A stretch of DNA of 64,000 nt from Muscardinus avellanarius (lineage: Eukaryota; Chordata; Mammalia; Rodentia; Gliridae): NCBI GenBank assembly GCA_963383645.1, contig OY726576.1, positions 9,042,102 through 9,106,101 on the forward strand, written 5' to 3'. The notes beneath the pieces were generated by a model. That model did not search any database, was not told where the DNA came from, and saw only the letters and a program-made list of their open reading frames with translations. Of the stretch, positions 35,066 through 44,325 are shown piece by piece (positions within the stretch are counted from its first letter, which is position 1; every line of letters starts with the position of its first letter). A program made the position numbers and the translations under genes.

Positions 35066-35270
35066 TGTGTGTAGTGTGGTATAGGGAATTGAACTCAGGG
35101 ACATTCTACCTCTGGGCTATCCCTCCAGACCCCCCCACTTTTTTTGAAACAAGATCTCCCTAAGTTGCTTAGGGTCTCAATAAGTAGCTGAAGTTGGCCT
35201 GGAACTTGTGATCCTCCTGTGTCAGTCTTCCAAATATTGGAATTACGATCATGTACCATCATGCCCAGCT
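35066..35270 (-). mobile_element. B1-dID SINE
   Basis: Reverse dimer (gaattgaactcagggacatt ... cctctgggctatccctccag ... gtaccatcatgcccagct). Confidence 0.88.
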
Positions 35271-35955
35271 TATCTCTAACCAGCCCTTTTTTATTTTTAT
35301 TCATTTTTATTTTGTTTTAAAACAATCTAGGGTCTCTCTACATTGCTGAGTCTTTACTCTGCACCAAAGTATTCAATTCGGAGTTGAAAAGTTTGATGTT
35401 TAGTGGCCAGCCTGGCTTTGAACTAGTTCTGTAAAAAATTTCCAACCTCCACAGGACTCAATTTTCTCATCTATAAATGACTTGCAATAAGAGGACCTTT
35501 TTGTTTTTTTCTAGCTTTAAAGTTTATTAAAATGTAGTAAGGAGAGATAAATCTTATGGCCCTCTACTGCATTCTTTGGAGTGTTTTCTAAAACCCAGGT
35601 AACTGATAAATGCGAAATGTACTTTTGTATCACATAAAAGAACTAACTTAAAAATTAAGAATTGAACCTATCAACCAAATAGCAATTGGATTTGATTTAT
35701 AACCAAACCTCCTAGATTTGAAAGCACAAAGATAATTATTTTTACTCATAAATCTCATTTAAACATGTATTAGCATTCTCTTTAACCAATTAAAAGCTAT
35801 ATCTATAAAAATCAAGGCAAATAAGTAAGAAATATCACTAATAGTACTGGAGTTTTTTTTAAATTAATACTCACAAGAGACAAATATGAATCCTACTTTG
35901 TGGTTGTTTCTGCTATAATTTTATATGTCTCATTAGGCAAATATTTTCTTTTGAA
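35271..35955. other. AT-rich spacer with a possible MIR scrap
   Basis: 35,440-35,480 (tccacaggactcaattttct, catctataaatg) resembles the MIR core. The rest is AT-rich with no gene. Confidence 0.4.
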
Positions 35956-36158
35956 TTTTTTTTCTTTTTCTTGGGGGTTGGTACTGGGAATTGAATCCAG
36001 GGGGCATTCTACCTCTGAGCTATGCTACCAAATCATTTTATTTTATTTTATGAAACACAAGTCTGGCTTAATTGCTGAGGCTGTCCTTGAACCTGCAACC
36101 CTCCTGTCTCAACCTCCCCAGTACTGGGCTTACAGGCCTTTGCCACTATTCCTGGCTT
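35956..36158 (-). mobile_element. B1-dID SINE
   Basis: Reverse dimer (gaattgaatccagggggcat, ttctacctctgagctatgct). The left half is somewhat shortened. Confidence 0.87.
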
Positions 36159-37107
36159 AGACAAATCATTTCATTCCCACCTTCCCCATCAGCAGCACTG
36201 CACTTCCAAGAGGTTGAACCTAGGACATTCCATAATCAACGATCAAATAAGAAAGGTCTTTTCTTTCTCCAGGGCCTCCCTTGTTGGTCTTTTTAAGGGA
36301 CACAAAAGATATCTTGATACATGCATAGAATGTGAAGACATGGAAAGTTTATACTAGCTCCACAAATTGGACAGTTTTGGCTAATAATTCCTCCTGAACT
36401 GAATCAGAATGTACAAATCTTAAATTCTACATTCTGAGCTGGGTCTTGGAAGATGTTGCCTTCTGCCCAAAGCCGCCATTCCACACAGTGTTTTACCTAC
36501 TCACTGGTAGACGTCGCTGCATCCTGAAAATCAGTGCCAGCCTTGCAGCGCTGCAGGTTCAATGAGACACCTGTTTCTAGCTCTTATATTTGAAATAATG
36601 GCAAAAATTATTCCAGCTACCAATCATGAACAGGACCATTCTGACAGATGGTCAAGACCTCGTTGCAGCAACACCTGGAAATATCTGACAAGAAAAAAGG
36701 AAGACATCTGGAAGGGGTGTGGGAGGGGGCAGATGAATATAGAGAGGGGAAGTATCCATGAGCAGCCTGGAAGGAATTTCTGGGACCACAGGGTCAGAGG
36801 TGGGGAGTCTTCTTACTTATTCTTTTAGGCAAAAAGAACCATGAGGATTGAAAACAGGAGAGACAGAATGACAACCAAGAAGAAAGTTCTAATTTTGTAA
36901 CTTTTATGGGCACATTATCTAAAACGTGGTTTCCTTCCAACTTCCTCCAGCATCTGTTTCTCTCTGATATTTCTTCTAAGTTTCAGGGTCATGAGAGAGG
37001 ACCAGAAAAAAATGAGGTATTCAGTGTCCTTTATCAAAAAGTTAGATATTAAATTGTCTTATTTGCAAAGTTACAAGTGCATGCTATTATTATGCATATT
37101 AAAATTA
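36159..37107. other. Non-coding spacer
   Basis: No gene or repeat recognised. The plus frame 36,562-36,828 has no family signal. Confidence 0.4.
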
Positions 37108-37262
37108 TAAAGCCTGGCCTGATAGCACACACCTGCAATACCAATACTTAGTGAGGGCCTCTGCAACGTAGTGAGACCCTGTTCAAAATAAAGAATAAAA
37201 AATAGGACTGAGTGTGTAGCTCAGAGGTAGAATGCCCCTGCATTCAATCCTCAGGGCCACAA
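37108..37262 (+). mobile_element. B1-dID SINE with internal deletion
   Basis: Runs from ggcctgatagcacacacctg straight into cttagtgagggcctctgcaa, skipping the gggaggctgag...cagcctcagcta block, then a normal ID half. Confidence 0.88.
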
Positions 37263-37324
37263 AAAATAAAAATAAAATAAAATTATTAAATTGTTAAGAA
37301 GTATTGAGTTACCCAGAATGAAAA

Positions 37325-38050
37325 TATTACAAGGTGGTGCACACCTGTAATCCCACTACTTGGGAGGATGAGATTGGACGACCCCAAGTTTAAGGCCAAC
37401 CTCAAAAGAAAAAGAAAAAAAGAAAAGGAAAGGAAAAAGAAACAAACAGGAAAAGAAAAAGGAAAAGAAAATTAAAAAATTAAAAATTAAAAAAAAAGAA
37501 AATTAAAAAGAAAATTAAGAAATTAATTAAGAATTAATTAAGAATTAAGAAAATTAAGGATGTAGCTCAGTGATAGATTGCCCCTCTATCTATCTATAGA
37601 TTGATATATATATATATATAGATTGATAGATATATATATATATAGATTGATAGATATATAGAAAAGAAAATTAAGATAGATATATAAGAAAATTAAGATA
37701 TATAAGAAAATAAAATTATATATTATAATATATAATATATATAAGAAAATTAAGATAGATATATAGAAAAGAAAATTAAGGATGTAGCTCAGTGATAGAC
37801 TGCCCCTCTATCTATCTATAGATTGATAGATATATATATAGATTGATAGATATATATATATAGATTGATAGATATATAGAAAAGAAAATTAAGATAGATA
37901 TATAAGAAAATTAAGATATATAAGAAAATAAAATTATATATTATAATATATAATATATATATAAGAAAATTAAGATAGATATATAGAAAAGAAAATTAAG
38001 GATGTAGCTCAGTGATAGATTGCCCCTCGGTCCAATCCCTGATTTAGCAG
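37325..38050 (+). mobile_element. SINE whose linker expanded into a tandem array
   Basis: The left half (ggtggtgcacacctgtaatc ... ttaaggccaacctcaaaag) is followed by an A-rich linker, then by a 221-bp tandem array (37,558-38,000). The last unit ends as a normal ID half (ggatgtagctcagtgatag ... ggtccaatccctgattta). Confidence 0.75.
37558..38030 (+). repeat. 221-bp tandem repeat containing SINE A-box
   Basis: ggatgtagctcagtgatag occurs at 37,558, 37,780 and 38,000, giving 222- and 220-bp periods. Each full unit carries the ID A-box-like start, then (ATCT)/(GATA)-type repeats and aagaaaattaagata blocks. It is two full units plus a third start. Confidence 0.9.
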
Positions 38051-38809
38051 GAGGAAGAAGGGAGGAGGAAGAAGAAGGGAAGTCGGAGAGAAGAGGAGAA
38101 AACTACGACTATCTAATTATCTATTATTAGTGGTTCTGGGAAATTTTTTAAAGTTCCAAAGCCAAGCACATATCCCAAATCAATTATAATATCTTTGAGG
38201 CTTAGGCATCGCAAAGGAGTCCCTTAGGTAATACCAATGAGCACAGCTGGTCCATACTATGCTCAATTAATGTTCATGTGGCTTTGGGCAAGAGACAGTG
38301 CTTGGATTTAAAATCTTCCCCTACCCTGGTCCTCACAGGTGGCCAGCTGGGGAGGGAGCTTTGTTTCCTGTGTATCTGAAGCTGCCTCCCTCCTCTGTTC
38401 GGCACCCCTGGAAGTTGACCCTGAGGCCTGCAAAAGTCTGCAGCCGACCGAGGAACAACCATCATCGTGAAGGGCGGTGACCTCAAAACCACATGCAGCT
38501 GGGACTCATGGTGGCCACGGTGTCTTTCCAGGAAGGATTCTCCCACTAGCAAGAAAACCGGCCGATTGTGGGCCACACCACCACCGACCCACCCTGCTGC
38601 CGTCTCTTTTTCATTCCAGCTCTATCTCAAACACTCCCTAGGTCATTCGCTTAAATACTAACCACGTGGCTGGAGCCACACTCACCTTGAACTGACACGT
38701 TCCTAGGGACAGTCGATTTCAAAAAGCAATTGTAACTCAGTGTAAACAGAAAAGCAGAAGTATGCACCAAACTGTCACAAATCTATCACAGGGAATAATT
38801 ACCTAAAGG
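38051..38809. other. Non-coding spacer
   Basis: A purine tract follows the array to about 38,100. Frames at 38,274-38,661 occur on both strands with no family signal. Confidence 0.4.
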
Positions 38810-38995
38810 CCAAGGGTGTTCCAGACTGTAGGAACAACAGAAGCAAAGATTGACAAAGGCAAGAAGATGCGAACACAGCATCTTGACACAGCAGGGGGAA
38901 TGCGCGAGAGGTGAGAGGACAGAGGTGGGCAGACCAGACCGAGATCAGGAAGGGCAGTAACAAGTGGAGAGCAGCCTTGCCCTTAGCCACATCTC
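38810..38995 (-). mobile_element. L2-type LINE fossil
   Basis: gggtgttccagactgtagga, acaacagaagcaaagattga and caaaggcaagaagatgcg match the same L2-associated region seen near 27.5 kb. Confidence 0.5.
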
Positions 38996-39016
38996 TCAGT
39001 GAGGGCAGCACTCACA

Positions 39017-39212
39017 TGCTGGGCTGGAGAATCCCTTGCTGGGGCAGGTGTTGTCCTGGGCATTGTAGGATGTTTACGGCACCTTAAACTCTACTCTTAG
39101 AAAATAGAAGCACAACTCTTACAGTTAATCCAGCAGCACCCCTCCCTGCTGTACAGTCAGTAATGTCTCCAGACATTGCCAGATGCCCCTAAGAACAAGA
39201 ACTGCCCGAGAT
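39017..39212 (-). mobile_element. MER20-like hAT DNA transposon fossil
   Basis: gggcattgtaggatgtttac, aatgtctccagacattgcca and gatgcccctaag follow MER20 in reverse. Assigned from memory. Confidence 0.65.
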
Positions 39213-39338
39213 CTAAATGAATAAAACGGTGATTACTTTTAAAGTTGCCTTCCTTAGGCATATTTTTTTGGTATGAAAATCAAGATGTATATCTGACATT
39301 CAGTGGCAAAAGTCAAAGCAATGGTTCCACAATATTCA

Positions 39339-39339
<1 letters not shown>

Positions 39340-39378
<39 letters not shown>
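39340..39378 (+). repeat. (CA)n microsatellite
   Basis: About 19 uninterrupted dinucleotides. Confidence 0.97.
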
Positions 39379-39380
<2 letters not shown>

Positions 39381-39475
39381 TTAATGGCATGAGAATATTA
39401 TGAAATGCAATCTGCTATGAAACAAAACACTTATCCATTTGGAGTCAAGCTTTTCAAAATTTTGTGTTGGTGGAT

Positions 39476-39497
39476 TGTTTGTTTGTTTGTTTGTTTG
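39476..39497 (+). repeat. (GTTT)n microsatellite
   Basis: About five gttt units. Confidence 0.9.
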
Positions 39498-39625
39498 GGA
39501 AGTTTTATTATTTAAAATGGTCCCGAAGATGTGTGCTGAAGTTATATCTAGCATTCATATGTGTAAGGAGACTTGTGATTTTATTTTTTTATGGAGAAAA
39601 TACACGGGTTAAAATACCTTAGACA

Positions 39626-40421
39626 GGAGGACTTCCGGGAAGATGGCGACCGAGAAAAGCGGGGCTTAAGAGTCCCGCTAACAACCAATCTCCATTACCA
39701 CAAAAAGAGCGCCTTTCATAGCCAGAAAACACCATCACCAGAAAAACAAAAAAAAACACCAGGCTCCAGAGAGAAAGCGGACTGAGAACAGAGCTCAGGG
39801 CCACAGAGGAGACACACGCGCCCGAGGACGCGGCAGCAGCACCATACTGCCGGCGGCAGCGGCGAACTCAACGGACGGCTACAGCAAGCCAGGTGAGCCG
39901 CTGCGGAACAGCCAGGCGGGATCTTTCGGCGCAGACAGCATTTAAAGCTCCCAGTGGCTGAGCTCAGCACACGCTGCAGGGATTCAGAGTGGAAATCAAA
40001 ACCAGAGAAGAAAAAATACGCCAGCCTCATGGCCGAGGGTGTGGCAGAGGCGCCATATTGCCACCGGCAGCGGCAGCAGCAGTGAATTCACTGAGTCCAG
40101 TACAGCTACATCTGCGTACTCAAGAACAGTAAGTCAAATTGCGGGCCACAGAGGAGAAATCGCAGTATTGTGCCTCCTGGGACTTGACCCAGTGAGGGAG
40201 TGGTGGTGGCAGAGATATCACACCATAGGAGAACATGCAACCTGGCACCCCCCATAGTTTAAAGCAGCCTCTATCGACTCCCTGGGTCGGAGACTCTGTG
40301 ATACAACCCAGTAAAGGAGTAGTGGGGTCTGAGATAATACAGACTCGAGATCCAGAGCACCTTAAGTGAAGTCATAGTGACCCAAGGGAAGAACCCAGAG
40401 AAGGCACAAACCTCCGAAATC
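39626..40421 (+). promoter_or_regulatory. L1 5' UTR / internal promoter
   Basis: The first bases read ggaggacttccgggaagatg. aagatggcg at 39,640-39,648 resembles the YY1 site found at the same offset in primate L1 promoters. The region is unusually CpG-rich for this window. A second YY1-like word in reverse (gcgccatattgc) lies near 40,050. Parts are internally duplicated: ccatactgcc/ccatattgcc blocks about 205 bp apart, and acccagtgagggagtggtgg with acccagtaaaggagtagtgg about 118 bp apart. Promoter activity is inferred from family knowledge. Confidence 0.75.
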
Positions 40422-41339
40422 ATGGGAAAGAGGAATAACACTGGAGTAATGAATGTGCACAACCCCACAACATCAGAACCTGATAAAACAGAAAATCAGA
40501 GATTTCTAGAAGATCAAATCAGGAAAATAACTGTAGAAATAATAGAGGTGCTTCGAAAAGAACTCAAAGAGAGCCAAAAAGAGATAAAGGATGCAATTAA
40601 TGAAGTAAAGGCCTCAATTCAAAGCACAAACAACCGATTAGACCACATGGAGAACAGAATCTCGCTCTTAGAAGATGAGCAATCCAAAAATGAATGCATA
40701 GTTTCTAATCTAGAAAAAAATATCCAACAGCAGGAATCTGACATTGAAGAAATATGGGCCCATCTTAAGAGAGCTAACCTAAGAATAATTGGAATAGAGG
40801 AGGGAAAAGAAAGTGATACCAAAGGGATCAACAATCTCTTCAAGGAAGTAATAGCAGAAAATTTTCCAAATATAGAGCAAGAGGTTGATACACAGATCCA
40901 GGAAACTTATAGAACTCCCTTTAGACATGATCGGAGAAGAGGATCCCCACGCCATATAATTGTCAAAATGACCAATGTGGAAGCCAAGCAGAGAATCTTA
41001 AAGGCAACAAAAACAAAGGGCCAACTGACATTCAGAGGCAAACCAATTAGAATCACTCCAGACTTCCCAAACCAAGTCATGAGAGCCAGAAGGGCTTGGA
41101 GTAACATATTCCAAACTCTGAAAGAAAACAACTTCCAGCCAAAAATTTCCTATCCAGCAAAACTTTCTATCAAATTAGATGGAGAAATAAGAAGCTTCCA
41201 TGACAAACAGAAACTGAAGGAATTTATGTCTTCAAAACCAGCGCTAGAGAAAATACTCAAAGAGATTAACTACAAAGAAGAAATAGGTAACACTCACCAG
41301 AACCAGAGAAACAAGAGTTTCCATCCAACAGACAACTAA
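40422..41339 (+). CDS. LINE-1 ORF1 protein (RNA-binding chaperone), intact
   Basis: Encodes 305 residues from atg at 40,422. An in-frame gtg 45 bp upstream is not the likely start because the L1 family opens MGK. The protein binds L1 RNA as a trimer in cytoplasmic particles and supports target-primed reverse transcription. Visible order: variable N-terminus (1-26), charged heptad-like coiled coil (about 27-112), RRM-like domain (about 118-212) with LRIIGI at 120-125 and RHIIVKM at 177-183, then the C-terminal domain with GKPIRI (206-211) and YPAKLS (244-249). The length is close to the 338 residues of the human protein, mainly shorter at the N-terminus. No stop or frameshift is seen. No ORF2 follows, so any protein would act with ORF2p from another copy. 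Confidence 0.93.
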   Translation: MGKRNNTGVMNVHNPTTSEPDKTENQRFLEDQIRKITVEIIEVLRKELKESQKEIKDAINEVKASIQSTNNRLDHMENRISLLEDEQSKNECIVSNLEKNIQQQESDIEEIWAHLKRANLRIIGIEEGKESDTKGINNLFKEVIAENFPNIEQEVDTQIQETYRTPFRHDRRRGSPRHIIVKMTNVEAKQRILKATKTKGQLTFRGKPIRITPDFPNQVMRARRAWSNIFQTLKENNFQPKISYPAKLSIKLDGEIRSFHDKQKLKEFMSSKPALEKILKEINYKEEIGNTHQNQRNKSFHPTDN

Positions 41340-41344
41340 GATTG

Positions 41345-42055
41345 GTTATCTGTGGAGATTCATTATTTATGTTAGTCTTTTACCTATCTCTAAGTTGTAT
41401 TGTTTGCCTTTATTGTTGTTAATTTTTAGGATTTCTAGTTGGAATATTAATATACCTTCAGATATAGCATTTGGAAATATTTTATCCAATTCTATTAGTA
41501 ACTTTTAACTCTGTTTACATTGTCTTTGGATATACAATATTTTCTTTTATTTTTTAGGGAGTTTGTATATTCTTCTGTTGCCTGTGCCATTGAAATCATA
41601 TCCGAGAAATCACTGCCAATTTCAATGTTGTGAGGTTTTATGACCCAGATTTTCTCCTAAAAGTTTATAGTCTTAAGATTTATATTTAGGTCTTTTATCT
41701 ATTTTGAGTTAATACTTGTATATGGGATTAGGTAAAGGTCCAATTTTATTCTTTTCCATGTAATTATTATTTTTCAACAATATTTAGTTAAAAGATTATT
41801 ATTTCCACCACCAAATGTTCGTGGAAACCTTGTCAAAAATAACTTGACAATATAGGGAAGAATTTAGCTCTAGGCTTGTATTTAACTCCAATGGTCTATA
41901 TATCTGCCTTTAGAACAGTACTACACTGTTTCAATTATTGTAGCTTTATATGGTTTGAAATCAGAAAATATATATCTGCTAGCTTTGTTCTTTTTCAAGA
42001 TCGTTTTGGGTATCTAGAATTCATATTCCATATTAGGATAGATTTTTTTCTGAAA
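41345..42055 (-). mobile_element. Older L1 ORF2 C-terminal fragment embedded in the chimera
   Basis: On the plus strand the text follows the reverse of an old mammalian L1 ORF2 3' region. It includes ttgcctgtgccattgaaatc, taggtcttttatctattttg, gagttaatacttgtatatgg, tcaattattgtagctttata and tgttctttttcaagatcg. The reading frame is broken. It is far more diverged than the ORF1 beside it, yet it lies within the same target duplication, so it travelled with the element. The exact upstream junction lies somewhere in 41,340-41,400. Confidence 0.75.
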
Positions 42056-42420
42056 AATAAATATATAAATATATGATAGTTTCACCTAAAAAAACAGAAA
42101 AAAATATGCTCTAGTAAGAAAGAAAGCAAAAAGAAATATTGAAATGCTATCTTTAAATCATCAAACGCTTGGTATCAGACAAATGAAACTGTTATGTGAG
42201 ATTATCATTTTTAATTTTGGATAAATTGCTATAATACTAGATGTCAACCACTAAGCCAAGCATGGGAAGGAGTGATGGGGAGAGAATGGGGTGGGGATCG
42301 GGTGGGGGCTGACTGGGCGATGTGTGCATGTATGTCTACAAAAGTTTGTATCCCACTATGATGTATGAATACAGTGCACCAATAAAATAAAATTTAAAAT
42401 AAATAAATAAATAAATAAAA
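42056..42420 (+). mobile_element. Chimera 3' part: unassigned segment, L1-type G-rich 3' UTR and A-rich tail
   Basis: 42,056-42,235 is AT-rich and unassigned. From 42,240 comes a G-rich stretch (gggaaggagtgatggggaga ... gggtgggggctgactggg) typical of L1 3' UTRs and able to form quadruplexes. It ends with gcaccaataaaataaaattt and (AAAT)n. This end differs from the 3' end of the other L1 copies in the window. Confidence 0.7.
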
Positions 42421-42436
42421 TAAAATACCTTAGACA

Positions 42437-42506
42437 AAACTGCCTCTGTCACTCTATGATACCTTGTTTTTCTCACTGCAATGACATGAAGTTTACTACT
42501 TATATA
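42437..42506. other. Non-coding spacer
   Basis: Continuation of the pre-insertion site of the chimera. Confidence 0.5.
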
Positions 42507-42643
42507 GGAATTGTAGCAATTTTAAATTTTTTTAATTTAAAGAGTCTCATTTAAGTTGCTGAAGGTCTCCGTGGCCTTGATCCTTCCAAGCACTAGGATT
42601 ACGGGCACGCACCACCATGTCAAGCCGGGATTGTAGCATTTTT
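42507..42643 (-). mobile_element. Truncated 7SL-like SINE with duplication
   Basis: A left-half remnant (gttgctgaaggtctccgtgg ... gcacgcaccaccatgtcaag) lies between ggaattgtagcaatttt and gggattgtagcattttt. The ID half is missing. Confidence 0.8.
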
Positions 42644-44035
42644 CATTTGCTTGGAAATCTTTTGGTATTATGGAAATGTTACTTAATTTGAGAGCCATAA
42701 AATAAACAAAGGTAAAAAATCATAGAAGTCACATAGTCCGAGGATTAATAACCACAATTCCATAGATCACCAAAGAGGTCCATTTCTATAATCAAGGCTT
42801 CTATAAACTTGATTGCTTTTGCTAGCCTCTAACTAAAGCTTAGCATCTCCTCCAGGTAAGAATATTAATTACCAATCCCAAGATTATTTTGCAGCACCTG
42901 TGACTTGTGCTTCCCTAGAAACTCTTGATATTTTCATATCCACATTAGGATCGACACCGATCTTGCAAGATACCATTGTGCTGGTCAATAACTCAAAATT
43001 ACAAGCATTATGAATATGCTATTTCATGTGTTAATACAATATACATATATTATCATGGCCCAAATTCACTGACTGTTTCCATATCTGTATTTTGATACAT
43101 GACTTCTCTGTAGTCCTGTGTGTTTTATTTTATATGACAATTTTATAAAAAATTATTTACAGAAGGGGCCCATAGAGGCTTCATCAAACTGCCCCAGGGG
43201 TCCATGAGAACACCCCTGGAGACCCCATTCCCACAGATACCATGGTCTAGAGAAGCTGCTTGTTGAGGCTCTACCACCAGTGACAAGCGGCCTCAAGCCT
43301 GAAGCCTCATGGGGCCCTGTGCTTAACTACTGAATTATAAGAATACTAATGGGGTACACCTCATCCCCCAAAGCTCAGCAATGGATACATGAGCCCTAAG
43401 ATTAAGTAACATCAATATAAAGTAAATGCGAAGTACATGACCCTGGGAACAGACAGGATGAAGACCTTCCCATGTATACATGAGTCCATTGGCCCATCCC
43501 CAAGATTCAGGCCACCGCCTCACTGCACGTGGAAAGAGGTCACTAGAGCGGAGAGCCAGTGTCTCTGCGGGTACCAGCGTTGCTCCGGTTGGTGCAAAGC
43601 AGAGCTGTACACTCACCACTTGGCTCCATCCCCCAGCAAGCATCCTGTTCACCAGCCACAACAGATCAACTGCTGCATACCCGGCAGGCCACGAGTCCTG
43701 AGGAACCCAGGCCTGGCATGCCAAACCCTTTCCTACCTCCTAGTGCAGGTCCCTGCTGACCACAGCCCTCCTGCCACCTCGCGTTGGCAAGCACCTTCTC
43801 ATGTGTTCATTCGCAGTCACATGTGACCTTCTTCCTCTGTTTTTCAAAGAAATTATGTTTGTCTCCGTACTAGACTGTGAACTCTGTAAACATGGGTAAG
43901 GGAACAATATCGGGATGAGAAAAGGATGTCTATATTGATATATCTATGTTGATAGATAATGACAGCCCTACTAAAGTTAATGTGTATTGAGCATACAACA
44001 CGTACCAGGCACCGTTAAAAGAAATTTGATTTATA
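42644..44035. other. Non-coding spacer with possible old hAT and L2 scraps
   Basis: 43,160-43,240 (ggggtccatgagaacacccc) looks like the end of an old hAT element, and 43,870-43,905 (tagactgtgaactctgtaaa) like an L2 tail. Frames of 129 codons lie open on both strands at 43,335-43,826 without family signals. Confidence 0.4.
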
Positions 44036-44285
44036 CTGCCCCATTTATCACCATCTTCTTTTTTTTTTTTTTTGGGTACTGGGGATATAATCCAGGGGCA
44101 TTCTACCTCCAAGCTATACCCCCAGCTCTATTTTTTAGTCTTTTCTTTTTGAAACAGAGTCTCACTGAGTTGCAAAGAGCCTAACTAAGTAGCTGAGGCT
44201 GTCCTCAAACCGCAATCCTCCTGTCTCAGCCTCCCAAATTCTGGGATTACAAGCATGCACCAGCACACCCAGCTCCCATTTATCT
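44036..44285 (-). mobile_element. B1-dID SINE, probable duplication
   Basis: Body 44,058-44,274, reverse dimer with a pure T-run at the tail side. cccatttatc and ttctt words flank both sides, offset by six bases on the left. Confidence 0.9.
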
Positions 44286-44325
44286 TCTTAGTTAATCTAT
44301 AAGTACAATTTCAGAGATTAGGAAT

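Larger units (their letters stand above)
39610..42436 (+). mobile_element. ORF1-only chimeric LINE-1 ('half-L1') with 16-bp duplication
   Basis: The copy runs from a full 5' end (39,626) to an A-rich tail. It is bracketed by taaaataccttagaca at 39,610-39,625 and 42,421-42,436 with no mismatch. It contains a CpG-rich 5' UTR, an open ORF1, then a segment unlike ORF2 in sense, and a G-rich L1-type 3' UTR. Inside that segment lies a piece of an older L1 ORF2 in reverse orientation. ORF2 in sense is absent, so it must have used another element's reverse transcriptase. The perfect duplication and intact ORF1 indicate a recent insertion. The layout recalls the HAL1 ('half-L1') elements described in mammals. 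Twin priming would invert the 5' part, not the middle, so it does not explain this structure. Confidence 0.85.

Noticed and set aside
34652..35074. 140-codon plus-strand open frame
   Set aside because: The second half is a (TTG)n/T-rich SINE tail translated as phenylalanine, leucine and valine. The first half has no family signal.
37558..38030. CRISPR-like or centromeric satellite array
   Set aside because: There are only two full units, they contain SINE and AT-rich microsatellite sequence, and there are no unique spacers.
39610..42436. Explaining the chimera as ordinary twin priming
   Set aside because: The 5' UTR and ORF1 are in sense and the antisense piece is in the middle, from a much older L1. 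Twin priming would invert the 5' end and use sequence of the same age.
43335..43826. 129-codon frames on both strands
   Set aside because: Overlapping open frames on opposite strands in moderately GC-rich DNA, with no domain, splice or codon evidence.
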